From: Gallionella sp.
Lineage (GTDB): Bacteria > Pseudomonadota > Gammaproteobacteria > Burkholderiales > Gallionellaceae
Direction: 5' to 3'
Length of the DNA stretch: 64,000 nucleotides
Assembly: GCA_028710565.1 (NCBI GenBank)
Contig: JAQTTV010000013.1
Location: 21,747-85,746 of the forward strand
The position numbers and the translations under genes are program-made. Under the pieces are notes generated by a model. That model was not told the origin of the DNA and made no database searches. It was given only the letters and a program-made list of their open reading frames with translations. Shown piece by piece: positions 1-8,591 of the stretch (position 1 is the first letter of the stretch; the number at the start of each line of letters is the position of its first letter).

Positions 1-137
1 ATTAAATCTTCCGTTCGTGGTGAGCTTGTCGAACCATGAACGGAAGATTTAATGAAATCAAAGAATTAAATCCGATTACCCTTCGACCGTTCGACAAGCT
101 CACGGCTCAGAGCGAACGAATTTAACCAGCGTTTCCC
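1..137 (+). mobile_element. Partial copy A of the 133-bp two-armed repeat (MITE-like)
   Basis: Left end lies outside the window. It carries the same two arms as the complete copies at 12399, 22046 and 34688: one arm with TTCCGTTC and GAACGGAA around GTGGTGAGCTTGTCGAACC, and a second arm with TTCGACAAGCTC. The right terminus AGCGTTTCCC is followed by TA (138-139), matching the TA flank of the other copies. The second arm carries extra sequence relative to the other copies. Confidence 0.75.
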
Positions 138-174
138 TAGAAAGGAGAAGGGCAAAACCACTCCCCCTTCTTGC

Positions 175-3057
175 TCAAGACACAAACCCCCTCCACTTAT
201 GGCTACGTGGGCTTGAGGTTTTATCTATGCCCGCTAAAACCTCGCCCATTAAAAAGTAGCCCAATTTGCGATAGCTCTCAAATTGCGCTTCATCAAAGAA
301 TTGATCTGATGTGGACTGATGTGGGAAACACGCATTTTTTGACGCATAGTTCAATATATCTTCAGGAATGTGTCCCATTAAGCTGGGTTTGATGTAGAGC
401 AACAGACCTATCATTTCTTCAGAATTTGCGGGGTTGTGTTTAGGATAATGCACGTCACCCAGTGCCCAGCAGCATTCGCTGTATCCCGTCTTGGGATCCA
501 ATCGCAAAGCATCTAAATCAATATCAATGCGCACACCAAAATCGGTGTAGCACTTGCGGCTGAGGCTAGCAAAATCTTCAAAGATACGTTTATCGTCTTC
601 TGCTGCATCGACCACCATAATCAAGCGGCAACGACGACGCACCAGTTCATAAACCCCCAAGTTCTCAAAATGCCCACCATCGCTGAGATACACGAAATTG
701 TCTGTGTCATTGCTCATGACAAACAATTCTTTGAATAAGTACCATGCGCCCATGGTGGGGCTGTCTCTTCTGAGCACGCGTTCATTGATAGATTTAGGAT
801 TGGGACACCAATGTCCTAAGCGCACATTAAATACTGTGAGCATAAAAGCGGTGACAGGAGAGGTGTGATAACCCATATTAGGACTTGCCGCAGCACCCGA
901 TGCCGCCATCGCCGTCCCTAACTTCACCCCACCCATGTAGGTATGGCTATAACAATAACCTCCTCGTTCACGTTTTTGACATTCTTCCTCTTTGCCATAT
1001 TGATATGAATAACCACAAGCAATGGGCGAAAAAGTAAACGAAGCAGCTTTGCGATCTTGCCAAGCCAACTCATTTTGCTGCGATAGGTTAATCGTGGTAT
1101 TGAGCAAATGCAGCGGACGCTGCACCATGGTATGCAGTTTAATATCGTCACAAGGATCAAAACCTGTGAATGGGTGGGCATCGCGTTCATGACTGGCATA
1201 ACGGCTGGCACCCAAATAACAACGCGCCAAACGGTTGCGATAAAAATAATGGATGGAAAATAAATTTACATCTAATCGCCAAGCCAACACCAAAAACCCT
1301 AGGCCTGCCGCCAATAGCATGTAAAACAACTCGATGATGGAAGCTTGATTTTTTGCTTTGATGGTTTGATTCAGCCGTTCTTGAAATGTGGGGACACTCG
1401 CTTGCTTGGGACGCATCACCCTACTATGACCGTGTCGTAGTACGGTAGGCGTGTATTGTGTGGCTTCCACCACCTCAGCATGTCGTTGAAACACCAAACG
1501 ATGGGTCGCAACGGACATCATGGAAATCATCCCCAATACCAGTAAATAAGGCGCGGCAATCACAAACCACTCTTTCCACCCCTTATTGCCCTTTGCTCCC
1601 GTGCTTGCGCCATTGGCAAACAATAATCCTGTGACGGTCGGAACTAGCCAAGTAATCCCACCTACCGTCACATATTCAGTTTTCAATACATCAAACAAGG
1701 GCGGTGCATAAACCAGCAAAACATGTACGGATGCCCAACCAGCAGCCACTACAAACACCACACCACCTAATCGCGCCCACCACTCAAATTGACTGATCCG
1801 AAACAATCGCGCCATCAACCCCTGATGCAACACTAAAGTCACACAAAAAATGACCAACATCAATGGCGTACCAAACCCCGCCGCCCACCAATCTCGTCCT
1901 GTGGCGGGCAAGCTGCCAATATAGTTTGCCAGCGTATAAATCAACGCCCCCCCCACCACACCAGAAATCATCGGTGATAGCCATACTGCCAACCCTGCAT
2001 GCCACGTGGCATGTCTCTGCTCGCAGGGAGTATGTTGAAATACTCTTTTAATCATGCGGTTGAACAACGTCGCGATCCACCAAGGAACGGTATAAAGCAT
2101 AGCAATGTATAAGGTCCAATCTGCCATTGGGACTAACTTTTTGGGTAAACCTAATACATTCCATTGTGCAAAATGGGGTAAGAACGAGAGAATTTGAGAC
2201 GTGTAATGGTACAAACCTAAGCTCAGCGCATAACAACTGATCACGGCAAAAGTAACGACATAAAGTGGGATTTTGATGCGAATATCGGGTAGCGTTTTGG
2301 GTAAATCCAGCGCAGAAATGAAAATCGCCGAAGTCATGCAAAACAAACCAATCAAGGTTAAGTTCTGGGTAATAACCGCACTCATGGAATAGGCGGGTTG
2401 TGTGAGCAAGAGAAAAGTCCATTGCGGCAACAACAGTGCTAAAAAGAAAAACAGAAACAACAACACTTGATTGAGCACGGTATTGCGCATCCAATAAGCT
2501 ATGGTTGCGACAAAATCCCCCGAAAACCCCATCTTAGGGGATAAGTAATTGCTATAGCGACGCAGCCACGCCACCACCACTGGCTCATTGCCTCTTTCAT
2601 GCGACGCGTGCCAATTCCGTTCTAACTGCAATACGCCTGATGCTGGATCGAACGCTGCCGCTGGAGGCCGATCCGCTTGATTTTTGAACAACTGCTTCAA
2701 GCGTGCACCCGTGGAATGGGTGTCGGGTTGAGGATCCTTTTCTTGCTTAAGCCACGGCTTGCGATGCACCAAACTGGAAAACCACGAACCAATATACCCG
2801 CCGCCTGACACAGTGGAAAGATAGTCGAATGAATCGAGCAAGCGCTGTTCCGCTAATTTTTGCAACACGCCCAAGCAAAAGGTTGCGCTACGTATACCGC
2901 CACCCGAAAATGCCAAGCCTTGCAAATTCGCCTGCCACGCCCGCGTCTGCGCATCGGTCTCGCGTGAGGAAGGAGTGGCATTTTTCTCACGCGCAATCGC
3001 ATCTAACTCATCGTGCAATACGTCAGAAAAATCCATCGCCTTATCATTTGGTTGCAT
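175..3057 (-). CDS. Patatin-like phospholipase with large membrane insert
   Basis: Predicted lipid acyl hydrolase of the patatin family, 960 aa, much larger than a simple patatin (about 300 aa). The N-terminal part holds the oxyanion motif GGGIRS (residues 52-57) and the nucleophile motif STVSGGG with the likely catalytic Ser84. The catalytic Asp is in the DGG motif of YLSDGGHFENLG near residue 793. Between these halves, about residues 190-560, lie many hydrophobic stretches (roughly eight or more membrane helices), so the hydrolase is split by a membrane domain and the enzyme is probably anchored in the inner membrane. The start is the ATG at 3057, preceded by GAGGAGC. It stands alone on this strand; the neighbours are a repeat and a toxin-antitoxin pair. 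Substrate is unknown. Confidence 0.85.
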   Translation of the reverse strand: MQPNDKAMDFSDVLHDELDAIAREKNATPSSRETDAQTRAWQANLQGLAFSGGGIRSATFCLGVLQKLAEQRLLDSFDYLSTVSGGGYIGSWFSSLVHRKPWLKQEKDPQPDTHSTGARLKQLFKNQADRPPAAAFDPASGVLQLERNWHASHERGNEPVVVAWLRRYSNYLSPKMGFSGDFVATIAYWMRNTVLNQVLLFLFFFLALLLPQWTFLLLTQPAYSMSAVITQNLTLIGLFCMTSAIFISALDLPKTLPDIRIKIPLYVVTFAVISCYALSLGLYHYTSQILSFLPHFAQWNVLGLPKKLVPMADWTLYIAMLYTVPWWIATLFNRMIKRVFQHTPCEQRHATWHAGLAVWLSPMISGVVGGALIYTLANYIGSLPATGRDWWAAGFGTPLMLVIFCVTLVLHQGLMARLFRISQFEWWARLGGVVFVVAAGWASVHVLLVYAPPLFDVLKTEYVTVGGITWLVPTVTGLLFANGASTGAKGNKGWKEWFVIAAPYLLVLGMISMMSVATHRLVFQRHAEVVEATQYTPTVLRHGHSRVMRPKQASVPTFQERLNQTIKAKNQASIIELFYMLLAAGLGFLVLAWRLDVNLFSIHYFYRNRLARCYLGASRYASHERDAHPFTGFDPCDDIKLHTMVQRPLHLLNTTINLSQQNELAWQDRKAASFTFSPIACGYSYQYGKEEECQKRERGGYCYSHTYMGGVKLGTAMAASGAAASPNMGYHTSPVTAFMLTVFNVRLGHWCPNPKSINERVLRRDSPTMGAWYLFKELFVMSNDTDNFVYLSDGGHFENLGVYELVRRRCRLIMVVDAAEDDKRIFEDFASLSRKCYTDFGVRIDIDLDALRLDPKTGYSECCWALGDVHYPKHNPANSEEMIGLLLYIKPSLMGHIPEDILNYASKNACFPHQSTSDQFFDEAQFESYRKLGYFLMGEVLAGIDKTSSPRSHKWRGFVS

Positions 3058-3124
3058 TTGATGCTCCTCAATTCAATCTACATAAAAATCAAGTTTTAAA
3101 GCGACATTCAGCTGTAGGGCTATA

Positions 3125-3194
3125 GGGTGGATAAGCGGGCGCATCCACCATTTTTTAATATCAATTCAAACGGATACGCTACGCTTATCCAACC
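3125..3194. repeat. Intergenic inverted repeat
   Basis: GGGTGGATAAGCG at 3125-3137 is nearly complementary to CGCTTATCCAACC at 3182-3194. It lies between the vapC stop and the patatin start. It resembles widespread intergenic palindromes and no attC core pair is visible in it. Confidence 0.6.
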
Positions 3195-3200
3195 TGCCAA

Positions 3201-3614
3201 CTAAATACTCGCCTCATCCTGCCAATTTTCGATAAGCAAATCTGGCACACGATTGAATTCCGTCACATTTCGCGTCACCAAACACAATCCAGATGTGCGT
3301 GCAATTGCTGCAATTTGCAAATCATAAGGACCGATAGGTCGTCCTTCGCGTGCCAATAACGCCCGAATATCACCACAATGTTCACCTGCACGATTATCAA
3401 ACGGTAAGCTCGGTACAAAGGCAACCAATTCCCGAATGCGTGCTTGATTTTCCGCAATGCGCTGACTTTTGCACGCCCCAAACCATAACTCAGACCAAAC
3501 AGGCGCACACAAATACAACGCATCTAATCCAACGCGCTGCACTCGCGCTTTGACCTTTGCGTCATTTTTTAATAGCGCGATCCAAACATTGGTATCCAGC
3601 AAATAGCCTTTCAT
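3201..3614 (-). CDS. vapC: PIN-domain toxin, VapC type
   Basis: Probable toxin ribonuclease of a type II toxin-antitoxin module, 137 aa, the usual VapC length. The PIN acidic residues are visible: Asp7 in YLLDTNVW, Glu42 in VWSELWFGA, Asp98 in GPYDLQIAA, and the fourth-position region TRNVTEFNRV near 114-122 with Asn116 and Glu119. VapC proteins cleave RNA (often initiator tRNA) using these acidic residues to hold metal. Its start overlaps the antitoxin stop by 4 bases, which indicates translational coupling. No attC site could be found downstream, so its membership in the neighbouring cassette array is uncertain. Confidence 0.88.
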   Translation of the reverse strand: MKGYLLDTNVWIALLKNDAKVKARVQRVGLDALYLCAPVWSELWFGACKSQRIAENQARIRELVAFVPSLPFDNRAGEHCGDIRALLAREGRPIGPYDLQIAAIARTSGLCLVTRNVTEFNRVPDLLIENWQDEASI

Positions 3615-3850
3615 TCCAAAGACTCCCGCACACTGTCATTTACCAAATCGGCATCGCCAATTTCATCTGGAAAATCATCGCTTAAGCAACCTGCGAAGCG
3701 CGCCAGAAAGGCTTCGGTGGTCGTTAGCGGCAGTTGTTTGGGTATGACACGATAACGCTGCTCAAGATAGGCGATAAAATCTAGCGTTTCACGTTGTAAA
3801 TCAATGGGTAATGCCTGTGCGTGGGCATAAATGGTGTCAGATAGATTCAT
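3611..3850 (-). CDS. DUF2281-like antitoxin partner of VapC
   Basis: Small antitoxin-like protein, 79 aa, beginning MNLSDTIYAHAQALP, with the pattern LQRETLDFIAYLEQRY typical of DUF2281-type antitoxins paired with PIN toxins. The start chosen is the ATG at 3850, because AAGGAGG lies 5 bases upstream; the longer reading frame from a GTG at 3907 runs through repeat DNA and has no ribosome site. The C-terminal half is acidic and probably wraps the toxin. It overlaps vapC by 4 bases. Such pairs often autoregulate, but no operator was identified. Confidence 0.82.
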   Translation of the reverse strand: MNLSDTIYAHAQALPIDLQRETLDFIAYLEQRYRVIPKQLPLTTTEAFLARFAGCLSDDFPDEIGDADLVNDSVRESLE

Positions 3851-3889
3851 ATTGCCTCCTTGCTTTAATGAAATTTGTCTTGGCGGTTT

Positions 3890-3960
3890 GCCTAACGGCG
3901 AATCCACCTTACGAGTTACAAATGAATCTCATACGGCGCAATAACGATTGCGCCCTACGC
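3890..3960. repeat. Intergenic palindromic repeat next to half attC
   Basis: Contains the hairpin GGCGCAAT-aacg-ATTGCGCC (3935-3954) and the block GCCTAACGGCGAATCCACC, which has a near copy at 52446-52463 (GCCTAGCGGCGAATCCACC). This repeat seems to have replaced the far half of the attC site at 3971-4005. Confidence 0.6.
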
Positions 3961-3970
3961 GGGCTGCGCG

Positions 3971-4005
3971 CTTTTGCGCAGTCCCTCTCGACTGACAGGT
4001 TAGAC
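3971..4005 (-). other. Half attC (integron recombination site) after cassette gene
   Basis: Read on the minus strand it starts with the core GTCTAAC (3999-4005), then CTGTCAGTCGAGAGGGAC and a GC-rich hairpin around GCGCAAAAGCGC. This closely matches the corresponding half of the complete attC at 4736-4798. The stop codon of the preceding gene lies inside the core, as is common in cassettes. The opposite half is not complementary and seems replaced by a repeat, although a chance GTTAGGC occurs at 3890-3896. Confidence 0.65.
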
Positions 4006-4722
4006 ATCATTGCGCAACACAACTGTTTGCGGGGTGTTTGCAAAGAGCAATAGCGTTTGGTCAAACGGAGAATCGTACCTGTGTTCTAGTGCTTGCTTCG
4101 GGAACTCGATTGACGGGTTATTCGACACTTCGAACGCGATAACCAACGCCACTGTCTCACATTTAGTCCGATATGCCGAGTACCGAATGGCCTTCTTGGT
4201 AATGACATCTTGGAGGTCGGAAATGGTACATTCTTTCACCCACCCCCCACCGCTGACATTCCAATCCTCGTTGCCACGCCAGTAGTCGCCGCACACCGCC
4301 AAGATGCCTTTCAAGCCAGAAACGTCGACGATTTCGGACCAACCTGGCAGATCCTTCTCTGGAAAGTCTCGCGCTGCAACCGCACTGGCCAGTTGAATTG
4401 CAAGAGGCTTGACATCGGCATTTCGCAAGCGAACGTCGTCGTCGAACTCGACATCAATTAGCAAGCGTTTGCCCCTTTGTTCTCGATGATTTAAGAGCGC
4501 ACGCTCAACTATTTGCTGACGGAGCGCATTTGACTTCTGGTGGTGCGATTCGCCCGTCGAAGGTGACTTTACGAACTCGGTGATCTCGAACCCATGAGTG
4601 CGCAAATGGTTCTTGATCAGAAAATCTGGACGCTCGGTCTCCTGGACTTCACCGCTCGGAAAGTCGCCCCACGAAGCCTTCAATTGCTCGAGATACCAGC
4701 GTTCCTTTTTTTTGTCGGGCAT
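4000..4722 (-). CDS. Integron cassette gene, unknown protein, nuclease-like motifs
   Basis: 240-aa soluble protein, not recognised as a named family. Near the N-terminus it has ERPDFLI (Asp33) followed by GFEITEF (Glu46, Glu49), a spacing reminiscent of PD-(D/E)xK nuclease folds, but no clear lysine was assigned, so this is only a hint. No signal peptide or membrane segment is visible. The stop TAA lies inside the attC core at 3999-4005, and the start is separated from the upstream complete attC by 13 bases; this tight packing and the absence of a dedicated promoter are typical of integron gene cassettes. Expression would depend on read-through from upstream. Possible role in stress or phage defence is inference from context only. 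Confidence 0.75.
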   Translation of the reverse strand: MPDKKKERWYLEQLKASWGDFPSGEVQETERPDFLIKNHLRTHGFEITEFVKSPSTGESHHQKSNALRQQIVERALLNHREQRGKRLLIDVEFDDDVRLRNADVKPLAIQLASAVAARDFPEKDLPGWSEIVDVSGLKGILAVCGDYWRGNEDWNVSGGGWVKECTISDLQDVITKKAIRYSAYRTKCETVALVIAFEVSNNPSIEFPKQALEHRYDSPFDQTLLLFANTPQTVVLRNDV

Positions 4723-4735
4723 TTTGTGTGTTGAT

Positions 4736-4798
4736 GTCTAACGTGGAATTGAGAAGCAGACCGCTTCTGGCCTGTCCCTCTCGAATGATGGGTTAGGC
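4736..4798 (-). other. Complete attC site (63 bp)
   Basis: On the minus strand it begins with GCCTAAC (revcomp of 4792-4798) and ends with GTTAGAC (revcomp of 4736-4742), the RYYYAAC and GTTRRRY cores of integron attC sites. The inner arms pair: CATTCGAGAG on one side and the complement of CTTCTCAATTCC on the other, with one unpaired extra base (ATTCGAG against ATTGAG), the extrahelical-base feature of attC. It sits exactly between two gene cassettes. Confidence 0.85.
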
Positions 4799-4803
4799 AT
4801 ATT

Positions 4804-5655
4804 TTAAGAGAACAACCTCTTCCAGTACGGTTCAAGCCGAGTTCCTTCCACGCCTTTGCTTACGTTGTCCAACCCACGAACCATTACATAGAGGCCACCT
4901 AGTATCTGCATCCCTTCGACCACGCTGAGAGCGGCGTAACTGAAGTTAGGGAAGAAGACATAGTAGGTCATCATGACTCCAACAATAAATTCAAACACAC
5001 CATACGAGAGACGAAATTTTTGTCTGTACCAAAACAAGAAGATTCCAAGCAATGGCAGTGCGACCACAGTTCCCCAAATGGAGATTGTAGCAACAAGGTA
5101 CGAAAACTTGGAGTAACCGATATTAGCTATAAGCGAGCCGAGTGCACCTAGTGCGAGGCTGAGGGCTAGGTGCCGCCCCTGTGATTTTACAAACGTCGTA
5201 GCCGAGGTTTGAAGTTCTTTGTCAGGTGTATCAGCGGCAGTCTCGCCTAAAAATTCAGAACCGGAAATTGATCTAATTCCACAGGATGATAAAAACATGG
5301 CAAGTGCACGATCAGAGGTGACAACGCAGACAGCAGAAGGGGAGAGACGCTCTGAATAATCAATTGCAATTCTTGCTATATCAATGTCTGCACCACTTAA
5401 TCTTTGAGCATTCCGATCTGACGCCAACAACTCATTTTTAATGGTGCTCGGGCTGCGAACGATCTTAGCGCCACGAGCTGAAGCTTGATTTATTAGGTTT
5501 GCGATGCCACTACGGGCGCCATCGCGTCCACGAACGGACATTTCATGAGACACGGCTTCAGGGATGACGAGTTTTCTACTCCCGGCTCTCGACAGAATTT
5601 CGGGGTGCTGTAGTAACGCACTTGTATCTAAAATGTATCTTTGCGGCTCGGTCAT
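4804..5655 (-). CDS. Integron cassette gene: PIN domain fused to membrane domain
   Basis: 283 aa. Residues 1-135 form a PIN-type nuclease domain with Asp10 (YILDTSALL), Glu38 (SHEMS), Asp90/Asp92 and Asp115 (VTSDRAL), all four acidic positions kept. After a linker at 135-155 come four hydrophobic stretches (about 160-180, 186-210, 216-240 and 243-262), so the nuclease would sit on the cytoplasmic face of the inner membrane. It resembles the PIN domain of PhoH-linked proteins more than short VapC toxins. The start ATG at 5655 lies 7 bases after a GTTAGGC core, and the stop lies 5 bases before the complete attC, the layout of an integron cassette. No antitoxin gene lies inside the cassette. Target RNA and trigger are unknown. 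Confidence 0.82.
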   Translation of the reverse strand: MTEPQRYILDTSALLQHPEILSRAGSRKLVIPEAVSHEMSVRGRDGARSGIANLINQASARGAKIVRSPSTIKNELLASDRNAQRLSGADIDIARIAIDYSERLSPSAVCVVTSDRALAMFLSSCGIRSISGSEFLGETAADTPDKELQTSATTFVKSQGRHLALSLALGALGSLIANIGYSKFSYLVATISIWGTVVALPLLGIFLFWYRQKFRLSYGVFEFIVGVMMTYYVFFPNFSYAALSVVEGMQILGGLYVMVRGLDNVSKGVEGTRLEPYWKRLFS

Positions 5656-5662
5656 GTGATAT

Positions 5663-5690
5663 GCCTAACGTGAAATAGACAGAACTTCTT
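5663..5690 (-). other. Half attC at the upstream edge of the cassette array
   Basis: GCCTAAC at 5663-5669 (GTTAGGC on the minus strand) followed on the plus strand by GTGAAATAGACAGAAC. The complete attC has GTCTAACGTGGAATTGAG at the matching place, so TAACGTG-AAT is shared. No matching opposite core is visible further out, so this site is truncated. Confidence 0.5.
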
Positions 5691-5964
5691 CTGTATAAGT
5701 AAGTGGGGTGTTCTGTATAAGATGTCCTGCCATATTGTAACCCTATGATTTAAATAACATCGAAATTGAAACAGGTCATCCTCTCCTGCTAACTCAGCAC
5801 CTCATATTCCTTTGCCGCAGGAAGTGGTGCGTGAGCACATGTGACCGAGGTCATTATAGTCGGCGGACTGAAGCATTATATCCAAAGGGATTAAAAAGTT
5901 TGTCGTTATCATCCTTAAGAAGGATGCGCCGCTGGCATCCGCCTTTGCCCCGCAATCGGTCGCC
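5691..5964. other. Intergenic stretch without a gene
   Basis: No supported gene. A direct repeat TTCTGTATAAG occurs at 5689-5699 and again at 5711-5721. No integron integrase or attI-like site is present in this gap, and the next gene is the housekeeping ATPase uup. Confidence 0.6.
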
Positions 5965-7866
5965 CTACGCCCCTTTCGCTTCCAGCTCTTCCCACCGCGC
6001 CATCAACACCAGCAATTCTTCGTCAATTGCTTCACTACGCGCTTGCAACTGTTTGGCGCGTTTGACATCGCTGCGGAATAACGTGCCGTCTGCCAAATGG
6101 GCGGCGATGTCGATTTGTTCTTGTTCCAAGTCGGCGATTTGTTTGGGGAGGGCTTCTAATTCGCGTGCGTCTTTGTAGCTTAACTTATTGTTAGCCTTGG
6201 GTTTTTCGACGATTTTTTCCACAGCTTTGGGCGGTGTAGGGGCGGCGACGGCTTTGGCGGCTTGGAATTTTTGCACGCGCACCCAATCTTCATAACCGCC
6301 GACGTATTCCATCAATTTGCCGTCGCCTTCAAAGGCGATGACTTGGGTGACCACGTTGTCCAAAAAGGCGCGGTCATGGCTGACTAAGAATAACGTGCCG
6401 TCGTAGTTGGCTAATAATTCTTCCAGCAATTCCAGCGTTTCAATGTCCAAATCGTTGGTGGGTTCGTCCAAGACCAATACGTTGGCGGGGCGCGTAAACA
6501 ATCGCGCTAACAATAAGCGATTGCGTTCGCCGCCTGAGCAGCTTTTAACGGGAGAACGGGCGCGTTCGGGCGGGAATAAAAAGTCGCCCAAATAGCTGAT
6601 GACGTGTTTTTTCACGCCGCCAATTTCAATAAAATCAGCCCCTTGGCTAATGGTATCCGCCAAGGTCATGTTTTCATCTAACTGTTCACGCAGTTGGTCA
6701 AAATATGCCACGGCGATTTTCGTGCCTAATTTGACCGTGCCGCTATCGGGTTCGAGATCGCCCAAAATCATTTTCAGCAAGGTGCTTTTGCCCGCGCCAT
6801 TGGGGCCCAACAGCCCAATTTTGTCGCCGCGTTGAATGCGGCACGAGAATTTATCCACCAGCGTGCGTTCGCCGTAGCTTTTGCACACATCGACCAATTC
6901 GGCGACCAACTTGCCTGAACGCTCGCCTGTTTCCACGTTCATTTCGACTTTGCCTTGTTTTTCACGGCGGGCAGAGCGTTCGCGGCGCAGTTGTTCCAAG
7001 CGCAACACGCGCCCTTCGTTGCGGGTACGGCGCGCTTTCACGCCTTGGCGTATCCACACTTCTTCCTGCGCCAACACCTTGTCGAACTTGGCATTCACCA
7101 CGGCTTCGTCGCTTAACATGCGTTCTTTGATGGCTTGATACGCGGTGAAATTCCCAGGGAAACTCGCCAATTTGCCGCGATCCAGTTCCACAATGCGCGT
7201 CGTCACATTGTCCAAAAAGCGTCGGTCATGGGTGACGAACAACACCGAACCGCCAAAATTATTCAGCAAGCCTTCCAGCCATTCAATCGAGGCAAAATCC
7301 AGATGATTGGTCGGTTCGTCCAAAATCAACACATCAGGTTCGGCGACCAAGGCTTGCGCCAACGCCACGCGTTTACGTTGCCCACCCGACAAATCGCCCA
7401 CGCGGCTGTCTTCTTTTAAATCCAAGCGTGCAATCGCGGTTTCAATCCGCGCCTGCACCGACCAGCCGTCTTGCGCTTCGAGTTGCGTTTGCAACACCTG
7501 CATTTCCGCCAGCAGCGTGTCAAAATCCGCATCGGGTTCAGCCAATTGATGCGACACATGATGATAGTCGTGCAGCAATTTTTGCAACGCGCCCAAGCCT
7601 TTTGCCACGGCATCAAACACCGTATCTTCAGGGTCTAACACAGGTTCTTGGCTGACATAACAAATCCGCGCCGTGGGCGCACGCCACACCAGCCCGTCAT
7701 CCAAATTCGCTTGCCCCGCCAACACCCGCATCATGCTGGACTTGCCACCGCCATTGCGCCCGATTAAGCCGACGCGTTCGCCTTCGTCCAACTGAAAATC
7801 CGCATGATCCAACAAGGCAACGTGCCCAAACGCAAGGCTAGCCTTGTCTAAGTTAATGAAAGGCAT
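5965..7866 (-). CDS. uup: ABC-F ATPase Uup
   Basis: 633 aa with two ABC ATPase domains in one chain and no membrane domain. First domain: Walker A GRNGGGKS (36-43), signature LSGGQRKRVALA and Walker B LILDEPTNHLD. Second domain: Walker A GPNGAGKS, signature SCSGGERNR and LVLDEPTNDLD. The basic linker between them (ARRTRNEGRVLRL) is the ABC-F interdomain linker. The C-terminus (about 555-633) is a lysine- and glutamate-rich coiled coil that matches the Uup DNA-binding tail. ABC-F proteins act on ribosomes; Uup also affects transposon excision and branched DNA. It ends 3 bases after the start of the region coding the next membrane protein, which lies upstream in the same direction, so the two may be cotranscribed. 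Confidence 0.95.
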   Translation of the reverse strand: MPFINLDKASLAFGHVALLDHADFQLDEGERVGLIGRNGGGKSSMMRVLAGQANLDDGLVWRAPTARICYVSQEPVLDPEDTVFDAVAKGLGALQKLLHDYHHVSHQLAEPDADFDTLLAEMQVLQTQLEAQDGWSVQARIETAIARLDLKEDSRVGDLSGGQRKRVALAQALVAEPDVLILDEPTNHLDFASIEWLEGLLNNFGGSVLFVTHDRRFLDNVTTRIVELDRGKLASFPGNFTAYQAIKERMLSDEAVVNAKFDKVLAQEEVWIRQGVKARRTRNEGRVLRLEQLRRERSARREKQGKVEMNVETGERSGKLVAELVDVCKSYGERTLVDKFSCRIQRGDKIGLLGPNGAGKSTLLKMILGDLEPDSGTVKLGTKIAVAYFDQLREQLDENMTLADTISQGADFIEIGGVKKHVISYLGDFLFPPERARSPVKSCSGGERNRLLLARLFTRPANVLVLDEPTNDLDIETLELLEELLANYDGTLFLVSHDRAFLDNVVTQVIAFEGDGKLMEYVGGYEDWVRVQKFQAAKAVAAPTPPKAVEKIVEKPKANNKLSYKDARELEALPKQIADLEQEQIDIAAHLADGTLFRSDVKRAKQLQARSEAIDEELLVLMARWEELEAKGA

Positions 7867-7868
7867 AA

Positions 7869-8303
7869 TTATTTTTCAACAGGTAAAGAAGATTGATACA
7901 ACAAAGAAAATCCGATTGCCCAACAGGCTAAAGTCCAATAGCCAAAAGCATCGGTGAAACCGTCCAGCAATTTTCGTACATCAAGATTGGCAATCAAAGG
8001 ATGGGTCAGTTGGAAAATCACAAACATGGCCGCGAGGATATTGCCTGCCAACACCAAGCGTTGACCATAGGTGAAACCCTTACCTTCAGGTTCGCCTTCA
8101 GGGGGCAGTGAACCGCGAAAATACATCACCAAAAACACCGTCGCCATCAGCAACACCGCGCCCACCAATATCCCTGGAATACTGCCTTCAGGTGTAACTA
8201 TCCCCAACAGATGCAATAGCCCGCGCCCCGTCGCCGCAATCCACCCCATCCCCAAGGTAATCGGAATAAAAAACCATGCCATAAATACATTGAAACGCGC
8301 CAT
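7869..8303 (-). CDS. Small inner-membrane protein, unknown function
   Basis: 144 aa with four likely membrane helices, about residues 5-27, 42-62, 83-105 and 120-138. A short loop rich in Pro, Glu and Gly (SLPPEGEPEGKG) separates helices two and three. I do not recognise a family. Its stop is 2 bases from the uup start on the same strand, so the two are probably one transcription unit. Confidence 0.75.
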   Translation of the reverse strand: MARFNVFMAWFFIPITLGMGWIAATGRGLLHLLGIVTPEGSIPGILVGAVLLMATVFLVMYFRGSLPPEGEPEGKGFTYGQRLVLAGNILAAMFVIFQLTHPLIANLDVRKLLDGFTDAFGYWTLACWAIGFSLLYQSSLPVEK

Positions 8304-8591
8304 TCCCCACTACCTCCACGATTAAACAGCTAGAAGACCCTTACAACAAGGCATGCATCATACCAGATGGCGGGAGCGAGATTGGCGTGAGGGAAAAGCA
8401 AGCGCACTAATCCCCTAAGACACCGAAATCAGCATATCAAGATTGTGCATATCTTCCGAGCGAATAAAACGATTTGGATCACACAAAAATCGCTTGTCAC
8501 TTACAGCCATCAAGTTTAATTTACGCCCTTGCCCATCGCGGCAATCTGTAGCCACATTTTCAGTTACCAGTTCATTTTGGAGAAAAATATC

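Noticed and set aside
3201..3850. The VapC/DUF2281 pair as a third integron cassette
   Set aside because: No attC-like core pair lies downstream of vapC, and the nearby core is part of a repeat. Left as adjacent, not a proven cassette.
3890..4005. A 116-bp full attC with cores GCCTAAC (3890-3896) and GTTAGAC (3999-4005)
   Set aside because: Both cores fit the consensus, but the arms are not complementary on the left side, and the left part matches a repeat seen again at 52446. Only the right half is accepted.
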